Origin: Pseudocercospora fijiensis CIRAD86
Taxonomy: Eukaryota; Ascomycota; Dothideomycetes; Mycosphaerellales; Mycosphaerellaceae
NCBI RefSeq assembly: GCF_000340215.1
Contig: NW_006921538.1
Span: forward strand, 1,736,001 to 1,800,000
Direction of reading: 5' to 3'
Length of the DNA stretch: 64,000 nt
Below the pieces are notes generated by a model. The model worked only from the letters and a program-made list of their open reading frames with translations. It was not told the origin of the DNA and did no database searches. A program made the translations under genes and the position numbers. The stretch's first letter is position 1. Each line of letters opens with the position of its first letter. Below are positions 22,674 to 33,400 of this stretch, piece by piece.

Positions 22674-23903
22674 GTTGATTGTTGAATGCTTCCACGATGT
22701 TTTGTCGGTGGCAGGGGTGGCAAAAGGAAATGGATACGGGCATGGACAGGTGGTCGAGCGATGTGGGGCCGGTCACCAGCGTCGCCAGTTGGAAGGAGCG
22801 ACGATGAGCTTAGTACAAGCCTTGCCTGACTTCACTTCTCGACGTCTATCAGGCAGTCAGCATGTGATTGCTGCCCTTCCCTGCATGCGTGTCGGCAAGA
22901 CTGCAAAGCAAACACATGATAATGGCGGCGCTATGGCCTCTCATCAACTCGGCAGCAATGCCGCAGCATGCATGTTGGCCGGGCCGGGTCGCCGACTGCC
23001 GGCGAACACAGAGCGTGACCGACGCAGGAACCATGGCGACGACCAGGAATCGCACTCGCAGCAATGCAGACCTGCAGATGCGGCTCTGAGCTCGTGGGCA
23101 TATCATATCCGATGGCGATAGGACTAGCGTAGCTCCAGCAATTTGTGCCTGCCTGCCTCACTGCCGATGGTCGAGTTCCTGCTTTCCACTTTCCATTCAA
23201 AAGTGAGGTGGTTGTGGTTGCCGTGAGACCTTGGGCCAATCAGGTGGTTGCACTTGCACGTACTGACGCAGGTAGCGCACCCCGATGCAGTTTGGCTTTC
23301 CTACACCTCTCACGCCGCGGACACCAGATCTGCAGCACAGAGCCGCCCCGCGTCGGCTCGCACATTGACAACGACAGTGTGAGCCATTGCCGGGAAGGAG
23401 TAGTCGCGACAAAATCATCGCTCGCCCACAACAGGCAGCAGTAGGACCGAGGTGGTGCAGTACATGTGTATAGGCGCAATCAAAAATGTAGAGTTCTGTC
23501 AGGATCCTGCCGTCGCCCGGCGCCAATAAAGCAGCGTTGGCTTGGAAGCTTGCACCGAAGCACGGACATCGCACTTTCTGCCATGCCATGCCATGCCATG
23601 CCATCTCGTTGCCGCGCAGATAAAGCTGGCAGGCGTCGCCTGCCACCTCCAACCGCCATCCCATCCTCCCTCGTCCTGCTCGCAACCTCATCCACGAGCT
23701 GCACAGCATCTCCAGCGAACACGTCCAGCTTGATTAGCATCTATTGCTTAGCACGCACGCTCAGAGCACTTCCACAAACAGTGCGTGCCTCGCCCCACGT
23801 TGGCCTGACTTTCACGCCATGCCATGTCCATGTTTGCTGACGCCCTTCACACGCTGCAGATCCATCTTGCCAACCACATCCACCACATCCACGCCCCATC
23901 ACC
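22674..23903. other. Divergent promoter region between NAD synthetase and DUF7707 gene
   Basis: About 1.2 kb separating two divergently transcribed genes, so it should contain both promoters. A (CCATG)n pentamer run (about five units) lies at 23579-23605. Open frames here are short, in all six frames, and have no recognised motif. Confidence 0.55.
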
Positions 23904-24562
23904 ATGTTCTCCTCCGCCCTTCTCCTCGCCGTGACGGCTCTCTCTGCCGCCGTCAGCGCTCAGAACTACTCGACTTCCGGCCCTCTCACCATCAACCCCA
24001 GCCAGGTCGCCGATTCGCTGCGACAGACGTGGTGTCGAGCGCAGACTTACAACTGCCCCATCCTCTGCGGCGGTACTGCCAGCCCCAACACGTGCGATCC
24101 AGTAAGTCTCCACATTCCACGCCATACCTGTTGAATTATCATGCTGACCACTTTTCACAGAACCAATTGACTTACGTCTGCACTTGCTCCAATGGCAACA
24201 AGCCCAACATCTCTGACTACCAATCCACTCTGCCCTTCTACGTCTGCGAGCAGTGGAAAGCCAACTGCGTGGATAGCAATCCGAACGACCTAGACGCCAT
24301 TACTGGTTGCCAGTCAGTCACCTGCGGTAAACAGACTGTGAAGGCCGCTACTGCGAGCTCGACCTCCGCATCCTCCAGCGCCACTGCATCATCAAGCGGG
24401 ACCTCCAAACCCGCCACCACCGCCACCGCAACTGCCTCTTCCTCCGGTGCCGCTTCGTCGGCCACTGGATCTAGCGCTGCTGTTGCCATGCACGCTGCCC
24501 AGAACTACGGCACTGGCATCTTTGTGACTGGACTGTTGGCAGTCTTCGGTCTGGCTCTGTGA
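23904..24562 (+). CDS. Secreted GPI-type DUF7707 protein
   Basis: Probable cell-wall or plasma-membrane surface protein, 199 residues. Exons are 23904-24101 and 24161-24562 (59-nt intron, GCTGACC branch, TTTTCACAG acceptor, phase 0). Start context is CACCATG. The N-terminal signal peptide is SALLLAVTALSAAVSA. The mature part has the cysteine pattern of DUF7707: TWCRAQTYNCPILCGG, NTCDP, LTYVCTCSNG, PFYVCEQWKANC, TGCQSVTCG. A Ser/Thr/Ala-rich linker follows, suited to O-glycosylation, and a C-terminal hydrophobic tail (IFVTGLLAVFGLAL), as in GPI-anchored proteins. Function of the domain is unknown. Family assignment is from the cysteine spacing and overall layout. Confidence 0.85.
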
Positions 24563-25364
24563 AGAGAGGATGTTTCGCTTTGACAAGAGAAGGATGAAGG
24601 TGGTTTTCGATGATTGCATTACGCCTGTTGATTGTTAGCACGCATTCAAGACTTGATGGGTCACGAGATACGGATGAGCATAACTGTAATAGTCATTGCC
24701 AACTTGTATTGTTGGAAAGACGCATAACAAGTAAATATATTTGCGCGTGAAAGCGCGGCGACGACGACAGCATTGACATTTGAGCAGACTTGATCGTGCC
24801 TTCTCATTTTCATCTTCATTACACACTCCGTTGATACGCCGCTGACCTTGTACAGTTCAAATAGTCAAGTCGCGATATCGACTGTGACTTGATTCGTGCA
24901 GATTTCATGTCTGCTACCATCCTCTTCACAACTGAGAGTCCTTGAATGATACCATACAGCTTGCACTAACCGACTCGAAATGACATGACATGAAGTGAAA
25001 GACGCTCGGCCACGCACGCGTGGTCATCCCATCGCTGCTCAATTGTTGGTCGTACGGGACGCCCGCGGCTGAAGGAGTGAATCAGTAGTCTAAAAGCCTG
25101 GCAGATCATTGGATAGGCTGGGCCGAATTATATCACACAGCTCCGACATGTGTCTGCCGATTACCCCACGAACATCTATATATGCGTCCGAGGACTTCTA
25201 CGTGCCTTCTGTGTGACAAGTCTTGTATGTAGATCAATGCTTGAAAAGATGTCTAAAAGCCGAATCGCACACGGCCTGTTTCCTGTTCAGGAAGTTCGTT
25301 TCTGTCTTGCTGTGTGTATATATATATTAATTAGCTGGGACACATCCGAATCCAGGACTATTAT
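24563..25364. other. Intergenic region, no gene seen
   Basis: About 800 bp of mixed composition with no supported gene. The start of a TA-rich relic follows at about 25365. Confidence 0.5.
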
Positions 25365-25885
25365 TTAAGAAAAAATTCAAAATTCGAAAATAACACTTAC
25401 CTCTCCCCTCTAAAAGAATGAAATCCTTCTTCTCTCTCCTTACCCTAATATTATATAAATTAACCGTCTACAGTCTACCTAATCTATTATAGCAAAAAAC
25501 CTTCTAGCGGTAACGGTCTTAGCGTATAAGGTATATAAAGAGTATAATGTCTTCGTAACGTCTTCGGGACAAACTTAGATTATAGAAGTCTTACTAGGCG
25601 TAGAGATTAGTAGTAGAAGTAAGGCAAGGCAAGCTCTTTTATATAGTTATAAAAAGTCTGTTATTATTCTTACTTCTCCTAGTGCTTGCTATACCTTAAG
25701 GCTAGACGTTAGAGTTTTTTGCATTGTGTTTGTTAGCTTTGTCGGTATTATACGGTAAATTAAGACGTGTTGCGGGCTTTGTACTAAATAAAAGTAGTGT
25801 CGTAAGAGTTAAGATACTAAGATAATTAGTTGTTAGAACTATCGATATATATATAGAGACCTTCGATATAGCGAAGATAACGCAT
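25365..25885. repeat. Short RIP-mutated repeat relic
   Basis: About 520 bp that is TA-rich and CA/TG-poor like the large islands, in contrast to its flanks. It contains a TGTTAGAAC string near 25833, similar to the TGTTAGAAG strings in the 4040-6590 island. No coding motif was seen; it may be a solo LTR or a fragment. Confidence 0.5.
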
Positions 25886-26386
25886 CGGTTCGCCTCGCCT
25901 CGCCTTGCCTCGCCTCGCCTCGCCGTAGTTGCCATCTCTGACCCTAGCAGCGGGAGCTAGTGCTAGCGGCGCAGCGTGCAGCCAAATCCACTGCCAAGAT
26001 GAACATTCCTTAGCGCAAAGTGGAGCAAGTCCAATGATGGATCGTGCCAAGACCTCCCTCAGAACAGCTCCTCCCGATTCCCGAAGCACTGGTGAAGACC
26101 TTTCTTTCCTCTCGCGCTCTCTCAATTACCATTTCTCAGTTGCACATCGACCCCGAGGCCCTGCTACCCTTACTTTGCCAGAACTCTATGCATTTCTTGC
26201 CACATATGGCAGAGCTCGTATTCGGAGGCCCGAGGCGTTCGTGCACCAATCGGTTTGCCGACTGAAGGCGAGCGTCTTGGCGAAGTGCAACTTTCAGGAG
26301 ACGCTACTTGATTATTTCACGACTCATTATTGCGTAGCAAGCATTCTTGCTGGCCATACCTCGCCTCGCCCTTCCATTTGCTCAAC
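25886..26386. other. GH47 upstream region with CCTCG pentamer repeats
   Basis: Bases 25889-25925 are a run of CGCCT units (one CTTGC variant), sitting exactly at the edge of the RIP-like relic. The rest is a normal-composition upstream region. The mannosidase frame is open from 26330, but its first ATG is 26387. Confidence 0.5.
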
Positions 26387-28204
26387 ATGCTACTCTCTCC
26401 CACTCGCATGGTCACGTATGTCGTGGCGTTCACTCTTTTGCTTCTGTTTTTGCTGCATCTGCCTTCGAGGCTACGGCAACAGCCGGCGACAGGCGAGGTC
26501 TACAAACTGTCTCAGAATACTGTCCACAATCAGACTGTATTCAAATGGAGCCAGAGGAAGGAGCATTATCCTGTACACCAGTACTACCCCCTCCCGAAAC
26601 CATTGCTGGCGAGATTGCCAAGAGTTCAACATGTCTTTGGCAAAGAGAACGCCACTACTTCTGCCACGCGAAGACAACGTAGAGCACAGATCAAAGGCGC
26701 TATGCAGCGCAGCTGGGAAGCTTACAGACAACGTGCCTGGATGATGGACGAATTAGCGCCTGTTTCGGGATTGAACAAAACGACGTACGGCGGTTGGGCT
26801 GCCACTCTCGTTGACTCTTTGGACACTCTCTGGATCATGGATATGAAGCCCCAATTCGAGGAGGCTGTGAATGCCATCGTGCAAATCGACTTCACCTCTA
26901 CAACAATGGAGACCATCAACCTCTTTGAGACTACCATTCGCTACATGGGTGGATTCATTGCAGCCTACGATCTCTCGGGCGACAGACGACTGCTGGACAA
27001 AGCGTTGGAGCTCGCCGACATGATATATGCTGCGTTTGACACTCCTAACAGGATGCCTATTCTGCGGTGGGACTTTCACGCAGCAGCGAGAGGAGAGAAG
27101 CAAGTCTCGCCGGACCATATAATCCTTGCAGAAATCGGATCCTTGTGCATGGAGTTCACTCGACTTTCGCAGATTACCAATGACGACAAGTGGTATGATG
27201 CTGTAGCGCGTATCACGAACCTATTCGACCAACAGCAGGGCCTCAGCCAGCTGCCCGGTATGTGGCCTCTGAGCGTAAACGGAGAGCAAGCCGACTTTCA
27301 TACTGGCGGTACATTCTCTCTGGGCGCTTTCTCGGATTCCATGTACGAGTATCTGCCAAAGATGTACGCATTGCTTGGCGGCTCGGAGCAGTATGCGCGC
27401 ATATATCGATGGGCCATGTCTACTGCAACACAATACATGCTCTACAGTCCGATGATCAACAAGGAGCATCACAAGATTTTACTGCCCGGGATTGTTCATG
27501 TGGAGAATGGGAGCTACACCCTACAGCCAGAACTGCAGCATCTGGTCTGCTTTGTTGGAGGCATGCTGGCAGTAGGAGGCAGGCTGCTCGAGAATGAGAC
27601 TCATGTCGATCTTGGACGGCGAGTTACCGATGGCTGTACGTTTGCTTACAGCCAATTTCAGACTGGTGTCATGCCTGAAAACTGCAACCTTGTTCCGTGT
27701 CCAGGCTTGAGCCAAGATGGATGTGCATTTGACACCCCGACGTGGTACGAAGCGATCCTCAAAGACGCTTTCTTGACACATGATCGTGGCAAGAAAGCCC
27801 CCACGCTCATCAAGCAGTTACGGCTGCCATATGGAGTGTCTTCAATTCGGGACCGGAAATACCATCTTCGGCCAGAGGCTATTGAAAGTGTCTTTGTACT
27901 CTATCGCATCACGGGAGACACTTCGCTGCAGGATGTTGGCTGGAAAATGTTCCGATCTATACACTCTCACACTAGGACTGCTTATGCACACGCAGCTATG
28001 GAGGATGTGACAGATGCTACCGTACCACTTATGGACAATATGGAGAGCTTTTGGACTGCGGAGACTTTGAAGTATTTCTATCTGCTCTACTCGGATCCCG
28101 ATGTCATCAGCCTGGACGAGTGGGTCTTCAACACTGAAGCTCATCCTTTCAGGCGACCTGGTCATGATGCAAGGACCAGCCCATGGTATTTGTGGTGGAG
28201 ATGA
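26387..28204 (+). CDS. Class I alpha-1,2-mannosidase (GH47), type II membrane protein
   Basis: Trims alpha-1,2-linked mannose from N-glycans in the ER/Golgi. A single exon encodes 605 residues. The start MLLSPTRMVTYVVAF leads into a signal anchor (about residues 9-25, VTYVVAFTLLLLFLLHL), then a stem, then the GH47 (alpha/alpha)7 barrel beginning near RAQIKGAMQRSWEAYRQRAW. Family motifs include GGWAATLVDSLDTLWIM, ETTIRYMGGFIAAYDLSGD, the acidic EIGSLCMEFTRLSQ, FSLGAFSDSMYEYLPKMY, LRPEAIESVFVLYRITGD and the terminal FNTEAHP with the calcium-binding Thr. Two internal Cys (CNLVPCPGL) are present. Its last 56 bases overlap the minus-strand IMPase pseudogene. Subclass (ER Mns1-like or Golgi IA/IB-like) is not settled. 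Confidence 0.95.
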   Translation: MLLSPTRMVTYVVAFTLLLLFLLHLPSRLRQQPATGEVYKLSQNTVHNQTVFKWSQRKEHYPVHQYYPLPKPLLARLPRVQHVFGKENATTSATRRQRRAQIKGAMQRSWEAYRQRAWMMDELAPVSGLNKTTYGGWAATLVDSLDTLWIMDMKPQFEEAVNAIVQIDFTSTTMETINLFETTIRYMGGFIAAYDLSGDRRLLDKALELADMIYAAFDTPNRMPILRWDFHAAARGEKQVSPDHIILAEIGSLCMEFTRLSQITNDDKWYDAVARITNLFDQQQGLSQLPGMWPLSVNGEQADFHTGGTFSLGAFSDSMYEYLPKMYALLGGSEQYARIYRWAMSTATQYMLYSPMINKEHHKILLPGIVHVENGSYTLQPELQHLVCFVGGMLAVGGRLLENETHVDLGRRVTDGCTFAYSQFQTGVMPENCNLVPCPGLSQDGCAFDTPTWYEAILKDAFLTHDRGKKAPTLIKQLRLPYGVSSIRDRKYHLRPEAIESVFVLYRITGDTSLQDVGWKMFRSIHSHTRTAYAHAAMEDVTDATVPLMDNMESFWTAETLKYFYLLYSDPDVISLDEWVFNTEAHPFRRPGHDARTSPWYLWWR

Positions 28205-28890
28205 CGGGCTTCGACTTGGGCGGTGGTCCATATGTCGACCTGTCGTCCCCCAGCACCCACCAGAAGTCTTCCACAAAGGCTCGCTGCTCTTCGGGCGCAG
28301 GTCTAATTGCATGATAGCGACGATTACCAACAGGAGGGTATCCATCTCCAGGGTGGCCGTCCATCATGACCTCGCCGGCCTCCTTAAGGATCGCCCAGGC
28401 GGCAGCAACGTCCCAGATCCAGAAGCCGCATTCCCAAAATGTATTTTGCTGGCCTGCTGCTACTCTGCACATCGACAAAGCCGCGGATGCAGTGCATCGC
28501 AGAGAATCGGCGAAGCGGCCACCCGTAGCTGTCGTTCGAGCAAGTGTCGAGAAGATCTTGAGGTTGAGCTCGAAGTCTGGACGTTCACGATCACTCCTGA
28601 ATTCGATGCCAGTGCAGGCGGATCTCATTGCAAAGTCGATGTGCTCAGCGGAAGCTTCTGCTTTCCGTTGCTTCCAGATATACACCTTGACCGATTACTG
28701 CAGTCCATGAGCTCTCCTCGAAACGGATTGTAGAACCACGCACACGGAAAGTACAGCACCGACGATCACGCCGATCGATCTGCAAACTTCTGGAAAGCCA
28801 TGTATGAAATTGGACGTGTCATCAACAGGGTCGAGAACGAACGTCGGCGAGTCCGTGATCGCGAGTGTGAGAGCGGCGGAAAATTAATTA
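28149..28890 (-). pseudogene. Inositol monophosphatase-family pseudogene (QutG-like)
   Basis: IMPase-fold phosphatases use a metal-binding D-P-(I/V)-D-G-T motif. On the minus strand 28806-28832 reads DPVDDTSNFIHGF, so the conserved Gly is Asp, a G-to-A change. The next part, VCRSIGVIVGAVLSV, is followed by a one-base insertion near 28732-28737; the expected YNPFRGELMDC continues in the next frame. That frame hits a TGA near 28621-28633, and the match resumes in a third frame with GIEFRSDRERPDFELNLK, TATGGRF, FWECGFWIWDVAAAW and ILKEAG. It ends at 28149, inside the 3' end of the convergent GH47 gene. The N-terminal third with the Glu-Glu metal site was not found. At least two frameshifts and a mutated active site make this a pseudogene. 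Confidence 0.78.
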
Positions 28891-30441
28891 TTGGTATGGA
28901 TGGTCACCTTATGGCGAAAGTAAGTCGGATCATCGATTGCACTGCATTGCCCGGTTGTTTCTCCTTTCCTACTTTCCATGGAAAGAAGGTGGTCTGAAAA
29001 ACTGAAGATATGAGATGATGGACTTCTCTTTTGAGGCGAACCAGTGCCGTAGATGTATTTCGTACATCTCAATGCAACTCCGATGTACGTTCGCGATCGT
29101 GCTAGTTGTGGGGAATTTCTGAGCTTGTACGGAGGAGTGGCTTGCATCAGCGATCAGTGCGCATCTTCTTCAGGCCCATTATCAGCTCTGTTGTTGCAGC
29201 CACGCGCGAATGTTAGTAAACAAAAGTATCGTGATGTCTCCCCTTGCTGATGCGCACATGATGCTGACAGGTCTTGATCGTGAGGTGTGGGAATCCGGAA
29301 TCAGCGTCGCATTGTGCAGCATTGTTTTGATCGATATTCAACTTTTGTTGTACCGTGTCTCCCTTGCTGATGTACACATGTCGTTGACAGGTCCTGATCG
29401 GCAGGGAGATAGATGATCGTGCATCAATGTTTTGATGAAATGGATCGTTTCGTCGGCCAATGATTTCGCAATCGCGACAGTACCAATGTCGTACGTCGTA
29501 CGGGCGGATAGTCGTGACCCGTCACCCGGGGATATCCTGTGCGTGGTGGTACATTAGTCTGACATGAATGGGTTGGCTTGGGTTGGACTTGCTGCAAGGT
29601 ACGAAGGAGATGATCTCATCGTCGCAACGTGCGTGCTTGAGAGAGAATCCTTGAGGAGCACACGCGAGACTATTGCTGTCCTGTCGTGTCTTCCCCCTTG
29701 CCGGAAGAGAACCCGGTCACGATAGCAGATGATGTGTTCTAGCTTGATTGGGCATGTCGATGGACTTCGCATTTGTGGCCCTTCTTCCGTAGCGAGCTCA
29801 CGGCGGGTGAATCGGCAGGTGGTGCCGACGAGCATTCTGGCTTCCGATGGGGGATGTATACAGTATCGCAGGCGAAGCTCATCAGCGAAGAAACCACACA
29901 CCCTTTGCTGATGTGTGCGTGTGCGTGTGCTCTCCTGCTGGTTGCTGGCGGGCGCGGGCCATGATCCCCGGACAGATCCTTCACGGATCGGTCTCCGGAG
30001 AAGTCTAGAAGTGCAGGGCGGACAGGGCGTTGCTGTGATGGCGAGGTAGTACCGCGGAACGACGACGATAGTAGCGCGAGTGCCAGCGATGACCGTGCGC
30101 AGGGATATAAAGTCGGTATATTGTGACACCTCATCACTGCTGGCTCTGGGCGGGCGAGAAAGAGTCGGCGACCGTTCCGCAGCGCAGCGCAGCGCAGCGC
30201 AGCATTATTGTGCAGTCGCGCGTCGTCGGAGATTTTTGGCGTTCCTCCGCCTCCACAGCAGCCGCACCACCGCACCCCGGCCACTCCAATCCAACCTTCC
30301 AGTGCACTCTAAACGACTCCCACACCTGCAATCGACTCTCTCGCAATGCATGGAGCCTGGCGGCAGCGACACTGGCACTGATGACCGACACCCTGCCCCC
30401 TCGCGCGCTGTGAGCCTCCGCCGCCGTCACCGCCCATCCAC
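28891..30441. other. Intergenic region upstream of the RhoGEF gene
   Basis: About 1.55 kb without a supported gene. Two similar segments of about 45 bp (CTTGCTGATG..CACATG....TGACAGGTC.TGATCG) lie in direct orientation near 29244-29282 and 29361-29400. A GCAGC pentamer run (five units) is at about 30177-30202. The frames of 60-190 codons here are overlapping on both strands and show no domains. Confidence 0.5.
29244..29400. repeat. Pair of direct repeats (~40 bp each)
   Basis: The first copy (about 29244-29282) and the second (about 29361-29400) share CTTGCTGATG, CACATG and TGACAGGTC.TGATCG with a few substitutions. They are 117 bp apart. This could be a local duplication or paired regulatory sequence. 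Confidence 0.65.
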
Positions 30442-33400
30442 ATGGCCGCCGCTACCAACCAGCCGCACGCCGACCGCGACCGGTTCGATTTGGATGGCCC
30501 TGCTGCCAGCGCTGCCGCGACCGCCGACCGTATGCATGCGCTCGGAGACCAGGGCACCAGCGCAGGCGCAGGCGCAGGCGCAGACGTGGATCCACGCGTA
30601 CACATGATCAACACCACGACTCTATCTCATACTCCACCTCAGCCCAGCGCCCAAACTCACTCCAGCCTCCAGCATCGCTCCTACTCACGCCCGCCGTCCA
30701 GGACCCAGCTACGCTCCGCCTCCGGCCCTCTGCCTGGCACACACACGCTCAGCAGCGCGCGCTCCAATCCAGTCCTACCCTCGCGGCCGGGTGGGAGCAC
30801 CGTCAGAGACATGGCCAGCCGCTTCGAGCACCCAACTCTCTCTGTCAACACCACCCGGGAGCGCTACCGACGCCCGAACACCGCAGCCAACAAGGGTACC
30901 AGCGCCAGTGCCACATCTGGGGCACCACCGCCGCCGAAATCACCCGCCAGCGGATCGAGCGTGGAGGGAGGCAAGGAACGAACGCGGCTGCAGAAGAAGC
31001 GGCCGGACCACGTACACAAGTCGTCCAAGAAGTCCCCATCAACGTCATTCGAAGCGATTAGCTCCTTCTCATCCTCGGGCACAACCATTAGCACGGCAAG
31101 GACGACAAGCAGCCAACCTCACGCAGCCTTCAGTCCCAAACGCACCAAGTCACCGGGCAGACAGGCGACGCCTCTGTTTGGAGAGATCACGGCCGACGGA
31201 AAGTGGAACGGTAATTTCGAAGTGCCCGTAGTAGGCATTTACGGGCCTCTACCGACCTTTGAAAAGACTCCGAGAATAGGCAGTGACGGCAGCGTGGCGC
31301 TTCGTGCCCGCTCACACTCTCACCAAGATATCTCTACGCCATTTCTAGCACCTGGATCTTGCAACCCAAACCTTAGCCATAAACGAAGTCGCAGCGATAT
31401 GGATGCATTTCGCCCGGTAATGGCGCCGAGCATGCCCAATCTTGGTCTGCAAGCAGCGCCAGTATTGTATCCAACACCACCCGACTCCGCCTCACGAATA
31501 GCTCGAAAACCCATTTCGCGATTACCGATCAGTAATTCCCGGCAGTCGAATGACTCCAACACCTCTTCACGACCCGCTTCGGCCATGTCAGCAGGCCACC
31601 CTCGGAAGCTATCCAAATCTCCAACGAGATTGACTGCCGCTACAGGGAAAGAGAACGCCCGACCGGCTTCACGAGCTCGATACTATCCTGCACCAATATC
31701 CACCGCAACAAATCAGACTCTTTCAGCCAAGATTGTTGCGCCTATGCCAAAAACATCTCCGCCTCTTCGATCATCTCGGCCGCGACAGCCTGTCAGCGCA
31801 GCGACAACTTCTGCAAGCCGGGCAAGAGCCGCCGAGCGCTTTCAGCCAAACACGCAAACACCGCGTGATGGCAGACGGCCGAGTGAGCAGTGGCTGGGCA
31901 AACCATATGATCCGCAAAAGGAACGATCGAGGAGGAAGATACCAGAACTGGGCAAAATTGATTTCGAGGGTCGTAGGAATGAGATACAGAGGAAGATCGC
32001 TGCCTCTCTAAAGTCTACTCAGTCTCAAGATAGCCTACGAAGTCAGTCAAGAAGTGCTTCGCGCAGTCAGACAAGAAGTGCTTCGAGAGCAGGAGTGCCC
32101 TCGCTTGAGAATAGTGCTCCAACTACGGCCGGTGCAGAAAAGCAACCTGGGGAAAGTCCCCATATAAATACGGATGCTCATGACCTAAGCGTGAAGACTG
32201 CTGGGGTTTTGGAAGCTTCCAACGCCGATAACGAACCTCTCACCGCCCAGACAGATAGGACAATGTTTGAGGACGATAGTCCGGTAGACGGCCCGCCCAC
32301 TGCGACTACGGCGCATGACAGTCCCATGCTGCTCTCTGCCGCAACCTACCAGCCTCCAAGTAAGACATCTGCGTCCGCCCACGCGAAGGCATTGCCATTG
32401 GACGTTGATATCTCGAAGGATGCACACCCGCAGAAGGTGCAAAGTCCCAGTGTGCTTGACAATGTCATGCGTATGCGAGAACGCAGCGAATCTTCAGCGT
32501 CGAGATCTGGCACCGAATTCGCTGACGATAGTCCGTCAGCTGAAGACAGCCATAGCGACTTGGGCGATAAGTGGGGTCTTGGAAACGGCGTGGGAGGAGA
32601 CCAAGGCTCAATCCGGATCATGCTCGATGATGACCCAAACATTCACAATCCGGAGCCGTGGTCCAAGGATGTGGGGAGGAACCATTTTGAGGAATCTCAG
32701 CGGCATCTGTCCCAACCTGAGCACGATGTTTATCACGCGCAGCAGCACAACCAGCACGCGTTTGCTGCCAATGGTTACGTGGAGTCGCCCACTGATACAG
32801 GTGACTACCCTGACGATGATATCGTGACCACACCACGGAGATTCTTGTCACGCGACGATACCCTACGAGCGACCGACCATCATTCAGGTACAGCGCCGTC
32901 AGGGGACGAGGGGACCGCACAGACCGATGACACAATCGCCCGAGTATTGGATCACTATCGGTCGACGGGCACTGTGACTGCAGAAATGCTTGAACAAATG
33001 CAGCATCGCATGGTCGACCTTCACCGAATTAGCGCGAATGGTGGCTCGAACGGAATAATGATTCAGAGTCTTCTCGATAGCATACTGGACCTGAGCCAGC
33101 CCCCCGAGCAGCACATTCCCGAGAAACAGATGTTGCAGCCACAGACGTACGAGATGCCAACGGTGACTCCTGATACTCCGCCAATGGACGACGGATTCGT
33201 TCCAGGCACAGTGATTGTATATGGCAATGATGCAGAACCTGAGGCAGAGGACGAGGAAGACTTCGAGGCAAAGATCAGGAAGGCTGATGAAGCCTGGGAG
33301 CGCCAACAAAGAGGAGAAGACCCATTTGCGCCGCAGCAGGAAGATGAGGATAGGCCTCCGCCTCCTCCCAAAGATTATGGCTATACCCCCAGATCAAGCA

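Noticed and set aside
29554..30430. Several overlapping frames of 100-190 codons on both strands
   Set aside because: GC-rich intergenic sequence; no domains, and the frames contradict each other.
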